Counted from the stretch's first letter, positions 18,172 to 28,918 are shown. The stretch is DNA of 64,000 nt from Geodermatophilus obscurus (GCF_900115395.1 NZ_FOWE01000010.1:186001-250000); one strand, 5' to 3'. Notes: generated by a model not told the origin, from the sequence alone. Program-made: numbers and translations.

Positions 18172-20775
18172 ATGAGCCAGCCGCAGCCCCCCGTGCCCTC
18201 CGGACTCCGGCGTGCCCTCGCCCGCGCCGAGCGGGGTGTCCCCCTCGACGCGGGCGAGGCCGAGGTGCTGCTGTCGGCCCGCGGGCTGGGCGAGGGCGAG
18301 CCGCTGGACCGGCTGCTCACCGCCGCCTCCCGGGTGCGCGACGCCGGCCTCGCCTCGGCCGGGCGGCCCGGGGTCGTCACCTACAGCCGCAAGGTGTTCA
18401 TCCCGCTCACCCACCTGTGCCGCGACCGCTGCCACTACTGCACCTTCGTCACGACCCCCGGGCAGCTGCGCCGCGAGGGGAAGGCGCCGTTCCTCTCCCC
18501 CGACGAGGTGCTGGAGATCGCCCGGCAGGGCGCGGCGCTGGGCTGCAAGGAGGCCCTGTTCACCCTGGGCGACCGCCCGGAGGACCGCTGGCCGGTCGCC
18601 GCCGAGTGGCTGGGGGCGCACGGCTTCGACTCCACGCTGGGCTACCTGCGCGCCGTCGCGATCCGGGTCCTCGAGGAGACCGGCCTGCTGCCGCACCTCA
18701 ACCCCGGCGTGCTCACGTGGGAGGAGGTCCAGCGGCTCAAGCCGGTGTCGGCGTCCATGGGGATGATGCTCGAGACCACCGCGACCCGGCTGTGGTCGGA
18801 GCCCGGCGGGCCGCACTTCGGCTCCCCCGACAAGGAGCCCGCCGTCCGGCTGCGGGTGCTGGAGGACGCCGGCCGCTCCGCCGTCCCGTTCACCACCGGG
18901 GTGCTGCTGGGCATCGGCGAGACGCCGGCCGAGCGGGTCGACGCCGTCCTGCAGATCCGCGCCGCGCACGCCCGGCACGGGCACGTGCAGGAGGTCATCG
19001 TCCAGAACTTCCGCGCCAAGCCGCGCACCGCGATGGCCGCCCACGACGACCTCGCGCTGCAGGAGTACGTCGCCGCCGTCGCCGTCACCCGGCTGCTGCT
19101 CGGCCCGCGGGCGCGGGTGCAGGCCCCGCCGAACCTGTCCGACTCCACCGAGCTCGGGCTGCTGCTGCGCGCCGGCGTCGACGACTGGGGCGGGGTCAGC
19201 CCGCTCACCCCCGACCACGTCAACCCCGAGCGGCCCTGGCCCAACACCGACAAGCTCGCCGCGCTGACCGCCGAGGGCGGGTTCACCCTGCGCGAGCGGC
19301 TGGCCGCCCAGCCGCGGTACGTGCTCGAGCCCGAGCCGTGGCTCGACCCGCGGGTGCGCCCGCACGTGGCCGCGCTCGCCGGGCCCGACGGCCTGGCCGT
19401 CGAGGGCCGCGTCCCCGCCGGGCTGCCGTGGCAGGAGCCCGACGAGGCGTGGGTCTCCACCGGCCGCACCGACCTGCACGTCGAGGTCGACACCGTCGGG
19501 CGCACCGGCGACCGGCGCGGCGACTTCGACGCCGTCTACGGCGACTGGGCCGACCTGCGCTCCCGCACGGAGAAGGCGCGGGACGGCTCCTCCACCGCCC
19601 TCGCCGTCGGCGACCCGGAGGTGCACGCCGCGCTGCGCGCCGCCGAGGCCGACCCGGCCGGGCTCTCCGACGCGCAGTACCTGGCGCTGCTGGGCGCCGA
19701 CGGCCCCGACCTCGAGGCCCTGTGCGCCCTCGCCGACGCCGTCCGCCGGGCCACCGTCGGCGACGACGTCACCTACGTCGTCAACCGGAACGTCAACTTC
19801 ACCAACGTCTGCTACACCGGCTGCCGGTTCTGCGCCTTCGCCCAGCGGCGGACCGACGCCGACGCCTACACGCTGTCGCTGTCCGAGGTGGGCGACCGCG
19901 TGGACCAGGCGTGGGCGGCCGGCGCCACCGAGATCTGCATGCAGGGCGGCATCCACCCCGACCTCCCGGGCAGCGCCTACCTCGACCTGATCGGCGAGGT
20001 GAAGCGTCGGAAGCCGGAGATCCACCTGCACGCGTTCTCCCCGATGGAGATCGTCAACGCCGCCGCCCGCACCGGGCTGTCGTTCGCGGACTTCCTCACC
20101 GCCGCCAAGGAGGCCGGGCTCGACAGCGTCCCCGGGACGGCGGCGGAGATCCTCGACGACGACGTGCGCTGGGTGCTGACCAAGGGCAAGCTGCCCGCCG
20201 CGACCTGGCTGGAGATCATCGGCACCGCGCACCGGGTGGGCCTGCCGACGACGTCGACGATGATGTACGGCCACGTCGACGCCCCGGCGCACTGGGTCGC
20301 GCACCTGCGCACCATCGCCCGGCAGCAGGACGAGACCGGCGGGTTCACCGAGTTCGTGCTGCTGCCGTTCGTGCACCACAACGCGCCGATCTACCTCGCC
20401 GGCGTGGCGCGCCCCGGCCCGACGGTGCGGGAGAACCGGGCGGTGCACGCCGTGGCGCGGCTGCTGCTGCACGGGCGCATCCGCAACATCCAGACCTCGT
20501 GGGTCAAGCTCGGCGACGCCGGCACGCGGGCGGTGCTGCAGGGCGGGGCCAACGACCTCGGCGGCACGCTGATGGAGGAGACGATCAGCCGGATGGCCGG
20601 CAGCGAGAACGGCTCGCTGAAGACCATCGCCGAGCTCGAGGCGGTGGCCGCCGCGATCGGCCGGCCCGCCCGGCAGCGTACCACCGACTACGGCACGCCC
20701 TCGGAGGAGCGCATGCGCACCGCCCGCACCGAGGCCGGCCGCCGGGCACTCACCCTCTCGATCACGCCCGCCTGA
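18172..20775 (+). CDS. fbiC: FO synthase FbiC (fused CofG-CofH, F420 biosynthesis)
   Basis: 867 residues, the usual size of actinobacterial FbiC. It has two radical-SAM halves with Cys clusters CxxxCxxC at Cys83/87/90 ([11 protein letters not shown]) and Cys547/551/554 ([11 protein letters not shown]), corresponding to CofG and CofH. It joins 5-amino-6-ribitylaminouracil and tyrosine to give 7,8-didemethyl-8-hydroxy-5-deazariboflavin, the F420 chromophore. The ATG at 18172 gives a short leader before the CofG core. The stop codon abuts that of the convergent GGDEF-EAL gene: the hexamer TGATCA holds both stops. Confidence 0.96.
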   Translation: MSQPQPPVPSGLRRALARAERGVPLDAGEAEVLLSARGLGEGEPLDRLLTAASRVRDAGLASAGRPGVVTYSRKVFIPLTHLCRDRCHYCTFVTTPGQLRREGKAPFLSPDEVLEIARQGAALGCKEALFTLGDRPEDRWPVAAEWLGAHGFDSTLGYLRAVAIRVLEETGLLPHLNPGVLTWEEVQRLKPVSASMGMMLETTATRLWSEPGGPHFGSPDKEPAVRLRVLEDAGRSAVPFTTGVLLGIGETPAERVDAVLQIRAAHARHGHVQEVIVQNFRAKPRTAMAAHDDLALQEYVAAVAVTRLLLGPRARVQAPPNLSDSTELGLLLRAGVDDWGGVSPLTPDHVNPERPWPNTDKLAALTAEGGFTLRERLAAQPRYVLEPEPWLDPRVRPHVAALAGPDGLAVEGRVPAGLPWQEPDEAWVSTGRTDLHVEVDTVGRTGDRRGDFDAVYGDWADLRSRTEKARDGSSTALAVGDPEVHAALRAAEADPAGLSDAQYLALLGADGPDLEALCALADAVRRATVGDDVTYVVNRNVNFTNVCYTGCRFCAFAQRRTDADAYTLSLSEVGDRVDQAWAAGATEICMQGGIHPDLPGSAYLDLIGEVKRRKPEIHLHAFSPMEIVNAAARTGLSFADFLTAAKEAGLDSVPGTAAEILDDDVRWVLTKGKLPAATWLEIIGTAHRVGLPTTSTMMYGHVDAPAHWVAHLRTIARQQDETGGFTEFVLLPFVHHNAPIYLAGVARPGPTVRENRAVHAVARLLLHGRIRNIQTSWVKLGDAGTRAVLQGGANDLGGTLMEETISRMAGSENGSLKTIAELEAVAAAIGRPARQRTTDYGTPSEERMRTARTEAGRRALTLSITPA

Positions 20776-22641
20776 TCAGAGGGCCGCGACCTCCTCGCGG
20801 GGCTCCGGGACCGCACCGGAGGGCATGTCCCCGACGGGGTCGTGGGCAGGCGCGGGCAGGGGCCGGCCGAACAGGTACCCCTGCGCGTGCGAGCAGGCGA
20901 GGTCGCCGAGCACCGCGTGCTGCTGCGGCGTCTCCACGCCCTCGGCCACGACCTCCAGGCCGAGGCTGCGCGCGAGCTCGATCATCGAGGCGACCAGCGT
21001 CGTCGACCGGCCGTCGGAGCCGAGGTCCTGCACGAAGCTGCGGTCGATCTTCAGGACGTCGGCCGGCAGCCGCCGCAGGTAGGCCATGCTCGAGTACCCG
21101 GTGCCGAAGTCGTCGATGGCGATCCGCACCCCGAGTGCCCGCAGCGCGGCCAGCCGGCCGACGGCCTCGTCGACGTCGCGCAGCAGCACGCCCTCGGTGA
21201 CCTCCAGGGTCAGCTGACCGGCGGGCAGGCCGGTGTCGGCGAGGACCCGGGCGACCACGGTGACGACGTCGTCGTCGGACAGCTGCCGCGGCGAGAGGTT
21301 GACCGCGATGCCGATCGGGCGGCCGGTCTCGGCCGTCCACGCCGCCGCCTGGGAGACCGCCCGCTCGAGCACCCAGCGGCCGATCTCGACGACGAGGCCG
21401 CTGGCCTCGGCCTGGGGGATGAACTCGGCCGGCGGGACGAGGCCGCGGCCGGGGTGGCGCCAGCGGACCAGTGCCTCGTAGCCGGTGGTGCGTCCGTCGG
21501 CCAGGTCGATCGTCGGCTGGTAGTGCACCTCCAGCTGCCCGGACCGCGTCGCGGCGGCGAGGTCCTGCAGCAGGTCGGCCTCGCACTGGGCGGCCTCGGC
21601 CATGCCCGGCACGTAGCGGACCATGCGGTTCTTGCCCAGGGCCTTGGCCTCGTACATGGCCAGGTCGGCGTTGCGCAGCAGCGTCCCAGGACGGCGGTCG
21701 CCGGCCGTGGCGGTGTCGGCGAGCCCGAGGCTGACGTGCACGGTCAGCAGCCGCCCCGCCACCTCGACCGGCTCGGCCAGCGCCGCGAGCACCCGCTCGC
21801 CGACGGCCGCGGCGGCGGTGGCGTCCCCGCCGACCACGACGGCGAACTCGTCACCGCCGAGGCGGCCCACCTCGTCCCCGACCCGGGTGCAGGCCAGCAG
21901 GCGCTCACTGACGGTGGTGAGCAGCTGGTCGCCCGCGGCGTGGCCGAGGGTGTCGTTGACGTCCTTGAAGTCGTCGAGGTCGAGGAACAGGACGCTGACC
22001 TGGCCGCTGCGGCGCTCCAGCAGCCGGACCAGGCCCTGCATGAACCGGGTGCGGTTGGCCAGGCCGGTGAGCGGGTCGAAGAGCCCCTGCCGCTCGTTGA
22101 GCCGCCACGAGGCCAGGTTGGCCAGGCTCGCGGCCAGCACGAACCCGCCGTGCACCGCGGCCCACACCCACGGGTCGCGGAAGGCGGCGTCGTGGTGGAA
22201 CACCGAGTGCGGGAAGAGGGTGCCCACGAGGCCGTGGTGCAGCACCACCACCGCGAGGGCCAGGCCGAAGGGCGTCCAGTCCTGGTAGAGCGACACGAGG
22301 CCGACCACGACGAAGAAGGAGAAGTGCGCCTCGGTCAGCCCGTCGAAGACGTGCACCAGCAGCACCGACGTCGCCAGCAGGCTCACCGTCGTCCCGGCCG
22401 CGCGCAGCGTGCGGCCGGCACCCGGCAGCAGGTTCGCGGTCAGGGGGTAGGCCGCGGCCGCGGTCGCCGCGAGGGCGGCCGGCCCCGACCAGCCACGGGT
22501 GAGCGCGAGAACGCCGATGGCCAGCGCCTGGACGGCGGCCAGCCGCAGCAGGACCGCGTGCCGGCGCTGCCACACCTCGTCGGGCAGCGGGCGGCCCTCG
22601 GGGAGTGCACGGCGGAGGCGGCCGAACGCGGAGAGCTCCAT
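20776..22641 (-). CDS. Membrane GGDEF-EAL cyclic-di-GMP protein
   Basis: 621 residues. The N-terminus (about 30-190) has roughly six membrane helices with several histidines (VLHHGLVGTLFPHSVFHHD), a possible membrane sensor. The GGDEF domain is intact (GRLGGDEFAVVV, with DLDDFKDVNDTLGH), and so is the EAL domain (YEALVRW, LEVTEGVL, IDDFGTGYSS, LKIDRSFV, VAEGVET). It may therefore make or break c-di-GMP depending on the signal. It contrasts with the soluble homologue at 12456, whose GGDEF is altered. The ATG start at 22641 precedes MELSAFGRL. Confidence 0.92.
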   Translation of the reverse strand: MELSAFGRLRRALPEGRPLPDEVWQRRHAVLLRLAAVQALAIGVLALTRGWSGPAALAATAAAAYPLTANLLPGAGRTLRAAGTTVSLLATSVLLVHVFDGLTEAHFSFFVVVGLVSLYQDWTPFGLALAVVVLHHGLVGTLFPHSVFHHDAAFRDPWVWAAVHGGFVLAASLANLASWRLNERQGLFDPLTGLANRTRFMQGLVRLLERRSGQVSVLFLDLDDFKDVNDTLGHAAGDQLLTTVSERLLACTRVGDEVGRLGGDEFAVVVGGDATAAAAVGERVLAALAEPVEVAGRLLTVHVSLGLADTATAGDRRPGTLLRNADLAMYEAKALGKNRMVRYVPGMAEAAQCEADLLQDLAAATRSGQLEVHYQPTIDLADGRTTGYEALVRWRHPGRGLVPPAEFIPQAEASGLVVEIGRWVLERAVSQAAAWTAETGRPIGIAVNLSPRQLSDDDVVTVVARVLADTGLPAGQLTLEVTEGVLLRDVDEAVGRLAALRALGVRIAIDDFGTGYSSMAYLRRLPADVLKIDRSFVQDLGSDGRSTTLVASMIELARSLGLEVVAEGVETPQQHAVLGDLACSHAQGYLFGRPLPAPAHDPVGDMPSGAVPEPREEVAAL

Positions 22642-22692
22642 GCCGCCTCATCGGCTCCGGCCGGGTTCCGGACCAGTCCGGTTCCGGCAGGG

Positions 22693-23571
22693 TCACCCCC
22701 CGGGGGGACGGCGCGCCGCGGCGGACCTCCGGCCCAGCGGCGGGAGGGTCCACCAGCTCCCCAGCAGCTCGTCGAGACCCGGCTCCAGGCGGCTGAGCCC
22801 GGCGCCGGGATAGGGCGTGAGCTCGCCGCCCCACAGCCGGCCACCGGAGCGGTAGAGGTCCACGCGCAGCATGTCGAAGCCGTCGGCGACCGCGGCGGCG
22901 GCCGCCAGCAGGTCGGGCAGCCACTCCGGCCGCGGGACGTCCGGGCCGGGAGGGTAGCCCCAGGTCCAGGGCAGCGGCTCCCAGTCGGCCGTGTAGAGCC
23001 GCCCCCGCAGCCCGTCGCGCCGGTCGGTGTGCACGCCGACCAGCCGCGGGACGCCGTCGAACACCAGGACCTTGAGGTCGGCCGGGGCCTCCCCCGGCGG
23101 GCCGACGTGCTCCTCCACCAGCAGGCACGGCCGCGCGTGGCGGTAGGCCCACTCCTCGCTCTTGCGCCAGTAGCGCTCGGCGACCCAGCCGGCCGTGCGG
23201 GCCGCGAGGTCGGCGGGGTCGGGCCGCCCCTCCCCCAGCAGCACCCGCCGGCAGGAGTGGTTCGGCTTGAGCACCCAGCGGTCGGGCAGGTCGACGTCGG
23301 CCAGCTCGGCGACGTCGGTCCCGGACCAGTACGTCCGCGGGACCGACAGCCGGCCGGGGGCGCGCGCGGCGAAGTGCTCCTTCATGGCCAGCTTGTCGCA
23401 GGTGGGGGCCAGCAGCGGCCGACGGTCGGAGGTGACCCGCCGGTCGAGCTTCTCGGTGAACGTCCGGGGGGCGCGGAGCGGCGGCAGGCGGCCGTGGTGC
23501 CGGCGGTAGGTGCGGGCCCGCCGCAGCGACGACGGCAGGAGGCGGGTCCAGGCCGGGGGGAACTCCTCCAC
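22693..23571 (-). CDS. TupA-like ATP-grasp protein
   Basis: 292 residues. The sequence PRTFTEKLDRRVTSDRRPLLAPTCDKLAMKEHF, followed by WVLKPNHSCRRVLL and a C-terminal FDMLRVDLYRSGGRLWGGELTPYPGAG, matches the TupA-like ATP-grasp family (PF14305). These occur in cell-surface polysaccharide or teichuronopeptide loci and are thought to ligate an amino acid to a sugar acid. No polysaccharide genes flank it here. The start is a GTG at 23571; it is divergent from the quinone oxidoreductase gene. Confidence 0.75.
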   Translation of the reverse strand: MEEFPPAWTRLLPSSLRRARTYRRHHGRLPPLRAPRTFTEKLDRRVTSDRRPLLAPTCDKLAMKEHFAARAPGRLSVPRTYWSGTDVAELADVDLPDRWVLKPNHSCRRVLLGEGRPDPADLAARTAGWVAERYWRKSEEWAYRHARPCLLVEEHVGPPGEAPADLKVLVFDGVPRLVGVHTDRRDGLRGRLYTADWEPLPWTWGYPPGPDVPRPEWLPDLLAAAAAVADGFDMLRVDLYRSGGRLWGGELTPYPGAGLSRLEPGLDELLGSWWTLPPLGRRSAAARRPPGG

Positions 23572-23648
23572 GCCCCCCTCCTACCGCGCGGAGGGGCCGG
23601 CGGAACGGTGCCGTACGACACCGGTGGCGACGTGGGTAGTGCGGGGGC

Positions 23649-24662
23649 GTGCGCGCCATCACCTACACCCGCAACGGCGGCCCCGAGGTCCTCGAGCTGA
23701 CCGACCGTCCCGTCCCCGAGCCCGGCCCCGGCGAGGTCCTCGTCCGGCTGGCGGTGGCCGGGGTCAACCCGACCGACTGGAAGTCCCGGACCAACACCTC
23801 ACCCGGCCCCGGCGGTCAGGTGCCCGGCCAGGACGGCGCCGGCACCGTCGAGGCCGTCGGCCGCGGGGTCGACCCGGCGGTCACCGGACAGCGCGTGTGG
23901 GTGTGGGAGGCGGCCTGGCAGCGGCCCTGGGGCACCGCGGCCGAGTACACCGTCGTCCCGCTGCGGCAGGCCGTGCTGCTCGGCGCCGACGCCTCCTCCG
24001 AGCTCGGCGCGGCGCTGGGCATCCCCTTCCTCACCGCGCACCGCTGCCTCACCCTCGGCGAGTCGGTGCCCGACCGGCTTGGCCCCGGCGCGCTCACCGG
24101 CCGCACGGTGCTCGTGCAGGGCGGGGCCGGCGCCGTGGGCAACGCGGCGGTGCAGCTCGCCCGCTGGGCCGACGCGACCGTGGTCGCCACGGTGAGCAGC
24201 CCCCGCAAGGCCCAGCTGGCGGCCGCCGCCGGCGCCTCGCACGTCGTCGACTACCGGCAGCAGGACGTCGTCGCGGAGGTGCGCAAGGTGGCGCCGAGGG
24301 GCGTCGACGTCGTCGTCGAGGTGTCCGCGGCCCGCAACGCCGCCGTCGACGCGCAGGTGCTCGGCGTGCACGGCGCGGTGGGGATGTACGCCGACGACGG
24401 CGGCGCGGAGGTCACCATCCCCGTGCGCGCACAGATGGGACCCAACGCGCGGTGGCAGTTCGTGCTCGTCTACACCGAGCCCGAGCGGGCCAAGGCGCTC
24501 GGCGTCGAGGACGTGACCGCCGCGGTGCTCGACGGTGCGGTCCGGGTGGGCGAGGACGCGGGGCTGCCGCTGCACGTGTACCCGCTGGCCGACACCGCGG
24601 AGGCGCACCGCGCGGTCGAGGGCGGCGCCGTCGGCAAGGTGCTGGTCGACGTCACGGCCTGA
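23649..24662 (+). CDS. NADPH:quinone oxidoreductase, zinc-free MDR family
   Basis: 337 residues. N-terminal GroES-like domain (MRAITYTRNGGPEVLELTDRPVPEPGPGEV, VAGVNPTDWK), then a Rossmann domain (VLVQGGAGAVGNAAVQLARWADATVVATVSS). The zinc-binding cysteines of alcohol dehydrogenases are absent, as in zeta-crystallin/QOR-type enzymes, which reduce quinones or enones with NADPH. GTG start at 23649. It converges closely (9 bp) with the following minus-strand gene. Confidence 0.9.
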   Translation: MRAITYTRNGGPEVLELTDRPVPEPGPGEVLVRLAVAGVNPTDWKSRTNTSPGPGGQVPGQDGAGTVEAVGRGVDPAVTGQRVWVWEAAWQRPWGTAAEYTVVPLRQAVLLGADASSELGAALGIPFLTAHRCLTLGESVPDRLGPGALTGRTVLVQGGAGAVGNAAVQLARWADATVVATVSSPRKAQLAAAAGASHVVDYRQQDVVAEVRKVAPRGVDVVVEVSAARNAAVDAQVLGVHGAVGMYADDGGAEVTIPVRAQMGPNARWQFVLVYTEPERAKALGVEDVTAAVLDGAVRVGEDAGLPLHVYPLADTAEAHRAVEGGAVGKVLVDVTA

Positions 24663-24671
24663 GCGGCGCGG

Positions 24672-26573
24672 TCAGTCGGCGGCGGAGGCGGGCACCGGCA
24701 GCGCCAGGCTGTCGCCCGCGACCTCGTCGATGCCCGCGGGGCGCCCGGCCCCGGGGCGGACCCAGGCGGTCTCGACGATGGTGACCACGGTGCGGTCGAC
24801 GGCGCTGGCGTACTCGGCGCCGGACAGCTCCTCCGGGGAGCCGGGGTAGCGCACCCCCTCGCGCAGCAGGTCGCTGACGTTGCCGCTGCCGTTGCGGTCG
24901 GCCAGCGCGCGCAGGTCGCGGGCGCCGGGCACGTCGGCCATCTCGACGGCGGACACCGATACCACGACCGGGCGGCCGTCGATGTCGGTGGACCACAGCG
25001 CCCGGGTCAGCCCGGTGCAGTCGCCGGCCTCGAAGAAGTCCGCGACGTCGCCGTAGGAGTTGCCGACGCAGGTGTCGTCGACCTGCACCTCGCGCAGGAC
25101 GAAGGTCCGGCCGTCGATCACTGTGCGGGTGCCCGGCGTGGGCCCCGCGGGGGTCGGCGTCGCCGGTGGGCTGCTCGCCACCGGCGTCTCCTGGGCGGCG
25201 GCGCCGTCGTCGTCGTCGGTGAGCAGCCCGACGAGCAGACCCACCAGCACGACGGCGGCCAGCACGGCGGCCGCGGACAGCAGCACCAGCCGGCGGCGGG
25301 CTGCGGGCGGACGCCGACGCGGCGCGACCAGCGGGACGGGCGGCGGCGCGACCGGCGCCCGCACGGCGGCCGGGGCCGCGACAGGAGCAGCAGCCGGAGC
25401 GGCGGCGGGGCGCTCCTCGGCGAACAGGCCACCCAGCCCGCCGGTGGCGTCGGCCGGCTCTGGCTCGGGGACCGGCGCCGGGTCGGGGGACGGCGGTGCC
25501 GGGGGCGCGCCGGTCCCGGACTCGAGGGCGGGCGCCTCGAAGCGGGCGGTCGCCGGACGCGACGGCGGCGCGGCCGGGACGGCGGGTGCGGGTGCCGGGG
25601 CGGGCGCGGCGTCGAGGCCTGCGGCGGCGCGCGCGGCGGCCTCCTCGTCGGCCCGGATGGCGGCGGCGGCGACGGCGGCGGCGGCGGCGGGGTCCACCAG
25701 GGGCCCGGGCGGTGACGCCGCCGGCGCCGGGGAGAACGCGGCCGGGTGGACGGCGGCGGCCTGGTGGAGCGGGGCCGCCGGGTCGAAGGCAGCCGGGCCG
25801 AAGGCAGCCGGGCCGAACGCGGCCGGGTCGACGGGCGGAGCGGGCGAGGCCGTCCCCATGCCGGTCCCCATGGCCGGCGAGGCGGCCATGGCGGCGGGGG
25901 CCAGCAGCTCGCGGCGCCGCAGCACGTACGGCGAGTAGGGGAACCCCTCGCCGTTGAGCTCCTCGACCGTGGGGCCGCGGCCGTCGAAGCCCAGCGCGGT
26001 CAGCGCGGCCCGGACGTCGGCGGTGGTCCACAGCCGGGGGTTGTCGACCCCGGCGTAGCGGGCCGCGCGGGAGATGCCGAGCAGCAGGGAGCGCGGTTCC
26101 AGGAGCGCGACCTGGTCACCGTCGCCGAGGTCGCCGTCGGCGGGTAGCAGGCCGGTGAGCTCGCCGGTGAGCACGGTCAGGCGGGCGATCCGCCCCGGCT
26201 CGAGCCCGGCGCGGCGCAGCCGCACGGCGGCGTCCATGCCGGCCCGCATCAGACCGTCCAGCGGGGTCGAGCCCCCACCGGCCAGCTGCAGCACCTCACC
26301 GGGCCCGGCGCCGGGCCCGATCGTCCAGGAGCCCTCGGGTGTCGCGGTGACCACGCCGCTCTGGCGGACCACCTCGACGATCCGCACCACCGCCACGCCC
26401 TCGGGCACGAGGAGGACGGCGTCGGAGAGGCGCCGCCCCACGGGGCCGTCGACGACCGGGATCGACGCGACGACCGCGCCGCGGACGGCGCCGCCGCGGT
26501 CCCACCGGGTCAGCTCGGCGAAGAGCGCGCGCTCCCCCGCCGTCTGCGGCGGCACGGGCGTCAGGGGCAGCAC
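24672..26573 (-). CDS. Large hypothetical protein: N-terminal domain, low-complexity linker, one membrane helix, C-terminal outer domain
   Basis: 633 residues, not recognised. Residues 1-235 are a folded region (ERALFAELTRWDRGGAVRGAVVASIPV, LLVPEGVAVVRIVEVV). Residues about 235-425 are Ala/Pro-rich, with repeats of FGPAA and DPAA. A single membrane helix follows (LVLLSAAAVLAAVVLVGLLVGLL, about 435-460), then an outer domain with a Cys pair (DDTCVGNSYGD, AGDCTGLTRA). The inside-out arrangement suggests a cytoplasmic domain coupled to a secreted one. The GTG start at 26573 leaves about 135 bp to the next gene. Confidence 0.7.
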   Translation of the reverse strand: MLPLTPVPPQTAGERALFAELTRWDRGGAVRGAVVASIPVVDGPVGRRLSDAVLLVPEGVAVVRIVEVVRQSGVVTATPEGSWTIGPGAGPGEVLQLAGGGSTPLDGLMRAGMDAAVRLRRAGLEPGRIARLTVLTGELTGLLPADGDLGDGDQVALLEPRSLLLGISRAARYAGVDNPRLWTTADVRAALTALGFDGRGPTVEELNGEGFPYSPYVLRRRELLAPAAMAASPAMGTGMGTASPAPPVDPAAFGPAAFGPAAFDPAAPLHQAAAVHPAAFSPAPAASPPGPLVDPAAAAAVAAAAIRADEEAAARAAAGLDAAPAPAPAPAVPAAPPSRPATARFEAPALESGTGAPPAPPSPDPAPVPEPEPADATGGLGGLFAEERPAAAPAAAPVAAPAAVRAPVAPPPVPLVAPRRRPPAARRRLVLLSAAAVLAAVVLVGLLVGLLTDDDDGAAAQETPVASSPPATPTPAGPTPGTRTVIDGRTFVLREVQVDDTCVGNSYGDVADFFEAGDCTGLTRALWSTDIDGRPVVVSVSAVEMADVPGARDLRALADRNGSGNVSDLLREGVRYPGSPEELSGAEYASAVDRTVVTIVETAWVRPGAGRPAGIDEVAGDSLALPVPASAAD

Positions 26574-26709
26574 GTCGTCCTCCGGGAGCGGGTGGGGTAC
26601 AGGGGCGCGCGGGCGGGCGCGGTGCCGGGCGCCCGGCGTGGTCCGGGGCGGGTGCCCGGAGGTGCGGTTGCGGGCGACGCTACGTCATGTGACGGGACGG
26701 TCCGGCTCG

Positions 26710-27921
26710 TCAGCGGGCCGACGCGCCGCCGGCGACCGGCACGGCGGCCCTGGCGGGCTCCACCGGGACCAGCCAGGCGGCGTACGCGCGGCTGCGGGCG
26801 ACCAGGTCGACGACGGTCCACAGGAGGGTGAAGGACCCCAGGACCAGCGCGATCGACCACCACGACCAGTCCCACGGCGGCAGCAGCCCCGCCGCGTCCT
26901 GCAACCAGCCGGCGGCGTACACCGCGGCCGCGGTGGCCGGCGCCGCGCTCCAGCCCGGCAGCCGCCAGGTGACCGAGAGGTCGACGCAGACCGCGCCGAC
27001 CAGCAGGACCAGCGGCAGCACCGAGGGCGGGAAGCCCAGCGCGACCAGGCCCAGCCACATCACGGCGCGGTAGCCGAGGTAGACGGCGACGACGGTGGTG
27101 GCCGTCCAGCGCAGGCCGGTGACCCGCCGCGCCACGAGCAGCGACAGCAGCCCGGCGCACAGCAGCCAGGCCGGGTGCACCCAGGACGGGACCGGGAGCA
27201 TGAACATGGTCGGCGTCTGGCCCTGCGAGGCCGCGAAGTCCAGCAGCTGCTGCTCGGCCGTCGTCGCCCCGGCCTCGTAGGCCCGCAGCGACAGGACGCC
27301 GTACTCCTGGTGCTGGTTGGGGAAGACGACGTTCTCGACGAAGAACAGCCACAGGCCCAGCGACACCAGGTCGCGGACGCGGCCGGGCGCGGCGTAGAGC
27401 CACCAGCCGCGGATCGCGCCGGCCAGCATGATCGCCGTCCCGATGTAGAGCAGCGCGTGGCTGGGGCTCCAGCTGGTGATGTCCAGCCCGTTGACGCGGT
27501 GGTTGACGATGTCGATCGGCACCGCGACCAGGAACGTGCCGATCCCCCACTGCATCAGCCGCAGCGCGCGCCGGTCGACGCCGTAGCCGGTGTAGGAGTG
27601 GAACAGGACGAGGGCGACGACGACCGCGGTGCCCGCCGAGTTGAGCAGGTGCGGGGGCGCCAGGTCGTCGCGCAGCCACCGGAAGTGCCAGGACACGTCC
27701 CAGGTTGAGCCGAGCATCTTGAGCAGGAACGCACCGAGCCAGGCGGTGTAGATCCAGCGCAGCTCGGTCGCGCTGGTGGCGCGCCCCGGCCGGCCGGGCG
27801 TCACGTACGCCGGCCACAGCCAGCGCAGGAGCGCGACGGGGTGCCGGAGCGCAGCGCCCAGGGAGCCCGGAGCCGGGGGCACCGTCCGGGGAGGCGGTGC
27901 GGGTGCGGCGGATCGGGGCAC
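26710..27921 (-). CDS. Conserved polytopic membrane protein, unknown function
   Basis: 403 residues with about ten hydrophobic segments. A Pro-rich N-terminal tail precedes [35 protein letters not shown], and a second hydrophilic loop reads [25 protein letters not shown]. Several Trp and His residues in or near membrane segments ([21 protein letters not shown]) could bind a metal or cofactor, but this is speculative. I do not recognise the family. ATG start at 27921. It lies upstream of the 633-residue membrane gene on the same strand, with 136 bp between them. Confidence 0.75.
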   Translation of the reverse strand: MPRSAAPAPPPRTVPPAPGSLGAALRHPVALLRWLWPAYVTPGRPGRATSATELRWIYTAWLGAFLLKMLGSTWDVSWHFRWLRDDLAPPHLLNSAGTAVVVALVLFHSYTGYGVDRRALRLMQWGIGTFLVAVPIDIVNHRVNGLDITSWSPSHALLYIGTAIMLAGAIRGWWLYAAPGRVRDLVSLGLWLFFVENVVFPNQHQEYGVLSLRAYEAGATTAEQQLLDFAASQGQTPTMFMLPVPSWVHPAWLLCAGLLSLLVARRVTGLRWTATTVVAVYLGYRAVMWLGLVALGFPPSVLPLVLLVGAVCVDLSVTWRLPGWSAAPATAAAVYAAGWLQDAAGLLPPWDWSWWSIALVLGSFTLLWTVVDLVARSRAYAAWLVPVEPARAAVPVAGGASAR

Positions 27922-28088
27922 GGCGGAACTCCCAGGGATGGAGAACGGGATGCGGCGAGGCTACCGGCGGGGATGCCGGATTCCGACCCCTCCGGTGGCG
28001 TCGGTGTGGCGGGTGCGGTAGACGGTGGACGCGCGGACCACCGGGACGGGCGGGACGCGCGGTCGCGTGCGACGTAGGGTCGGTCGCC

Positions 28089-28778
28089 GTGGCGGACAAC
28101 GGCGGACACCTGGTCTGGATCGACTGCGAGATGACCGGGCTCGACCTCACCCGGGACAAGCTCATCGAGGTCGCCGTCGTCGTGACCGACTCCGAGCTGC
28201 GGGTCCTGGACCCCGGGCTGGACCTGGTCATCCACGCCGACGACGCCGACCTCGAGGGGATGGCCGACGTCGTCACCGAGATGCACGCGAAGTCCGGCCT
28301 GACCGAGGCGGTGCGCGCCTCGACGCTCACCCTGGCCGACGCCGAGCAGCAGGTGCTGGCCTACGTGAAGCGGTGGGTGCCGGAGCGGCGCACCGCCCCG
28401 CTGTGCGGCAACTCCATCGGCACCGACCGCGGCTTCCTCGCCCGCGACATGCCCGAGCTCGACGACCACCTGCACTACCGGATGGTCGACGTCAGCTCGA
28501 TCAAGGAGCTGGCCCGCCGCTGGTTCCCCCGCGTGTACTTCGCCCAGCCGCAGAAGGGGTTGGCCCACCGCGCGCTGGCCGACATCGTCGAGTCCGTCCG
28601 CGAGCTGGCCTACTACCGGCAGACGTTGTTCGTCGACGCGCCCGGCCCCTCGACGTCGCAGGCCCAGCGCGCGGCGACCGAGGTGGCCGGCTCCTTCGCC
28701 GACGTCCTCGCCGCCGCCGACGCGACCCCCCCGGCCACCGCGCCGGGCGCCGCACCCCCGGCCGCGTCCGGGAGCTGA
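28089..28778 (+). CDS. orn: Oligoribonuclease
   Basis: 229 residues. DEDDh exonuclease motifs: [13 protein letters not shown] (Asp, Glu), [32 protein letters not shown], and [14 protein letters not shown] (His and Asp). Orn degrades 2-5-nt RNA and is the enzyme that clears pGpG, the product of c-di-GMP phosphodiesterases such as the two EAL proteins in this window. The GTG at 28089 directly precedes the conserved start. The C-terminal 45 residues are an Ala/Pro-rich tail. tRNA-His follows 58 bp downstream. Confidence 0.95.
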   Translation: MADNGGHLVWIDCEMTGLDLTRDKLIEVAVVVTDSELRVLDPGLDLVIHADDADLEGMADVVTEMHAKSGLTEAVRASTLTLADAEQQVLAYVKRWVPERRTAPLCGNSIGTDRGFLARDMPELDDHLHYRMVDVSSIKELARRWFPRVYFAQPQKGLAHRALADIVESVRELAYYRQTLFVDAPGPSTSQAQRAATEVAGSFADVLAAADATPPATAPGAAPPAASGS

Positions 28779-28836
28779 CCGGCTCCGGTATCCTCGTCCG
28801 TGCTCCCCGGCACCGCGTGCGCCGGGAGTGCACGTG

Positions 28837-28912
28837 GTGGGTGTAGCTCAGCTGGTAGAGCACCAGGTTGTGATCCTGGGTGTCGCGGGTTCGAGCCCCG
28901 TCACTCACCCCA
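28837..28912 (+). tRNA. tRNA-His (anticodon GTG)
   Basis: Acceptor gtgggtg pairs with cactcac (one G-T). The anticodon stem ccagg/cctgg encloses loop TTGTGAT with anticodon GTG, and the T-arm reads GGTTCGAGCC. The base before it (28836) is the G-1 characteristic of tRNA-His, opposite C at 28909. CCA is encoded at 28910-28912. Confidence 0.96.
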
Positions 28913-28918
28913 CGTGAG

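Noticed and set aside
20842-23700. A 952-codon plus-strand open frame
   Set aside because: It is antisense to the GGDEF-EAL and ATP-grasp genes, is rich in repeated Gly/Arg/Val/Gln runs, and has no recognisable domain. Long antisense frames are expected in DNA this GC-rich.
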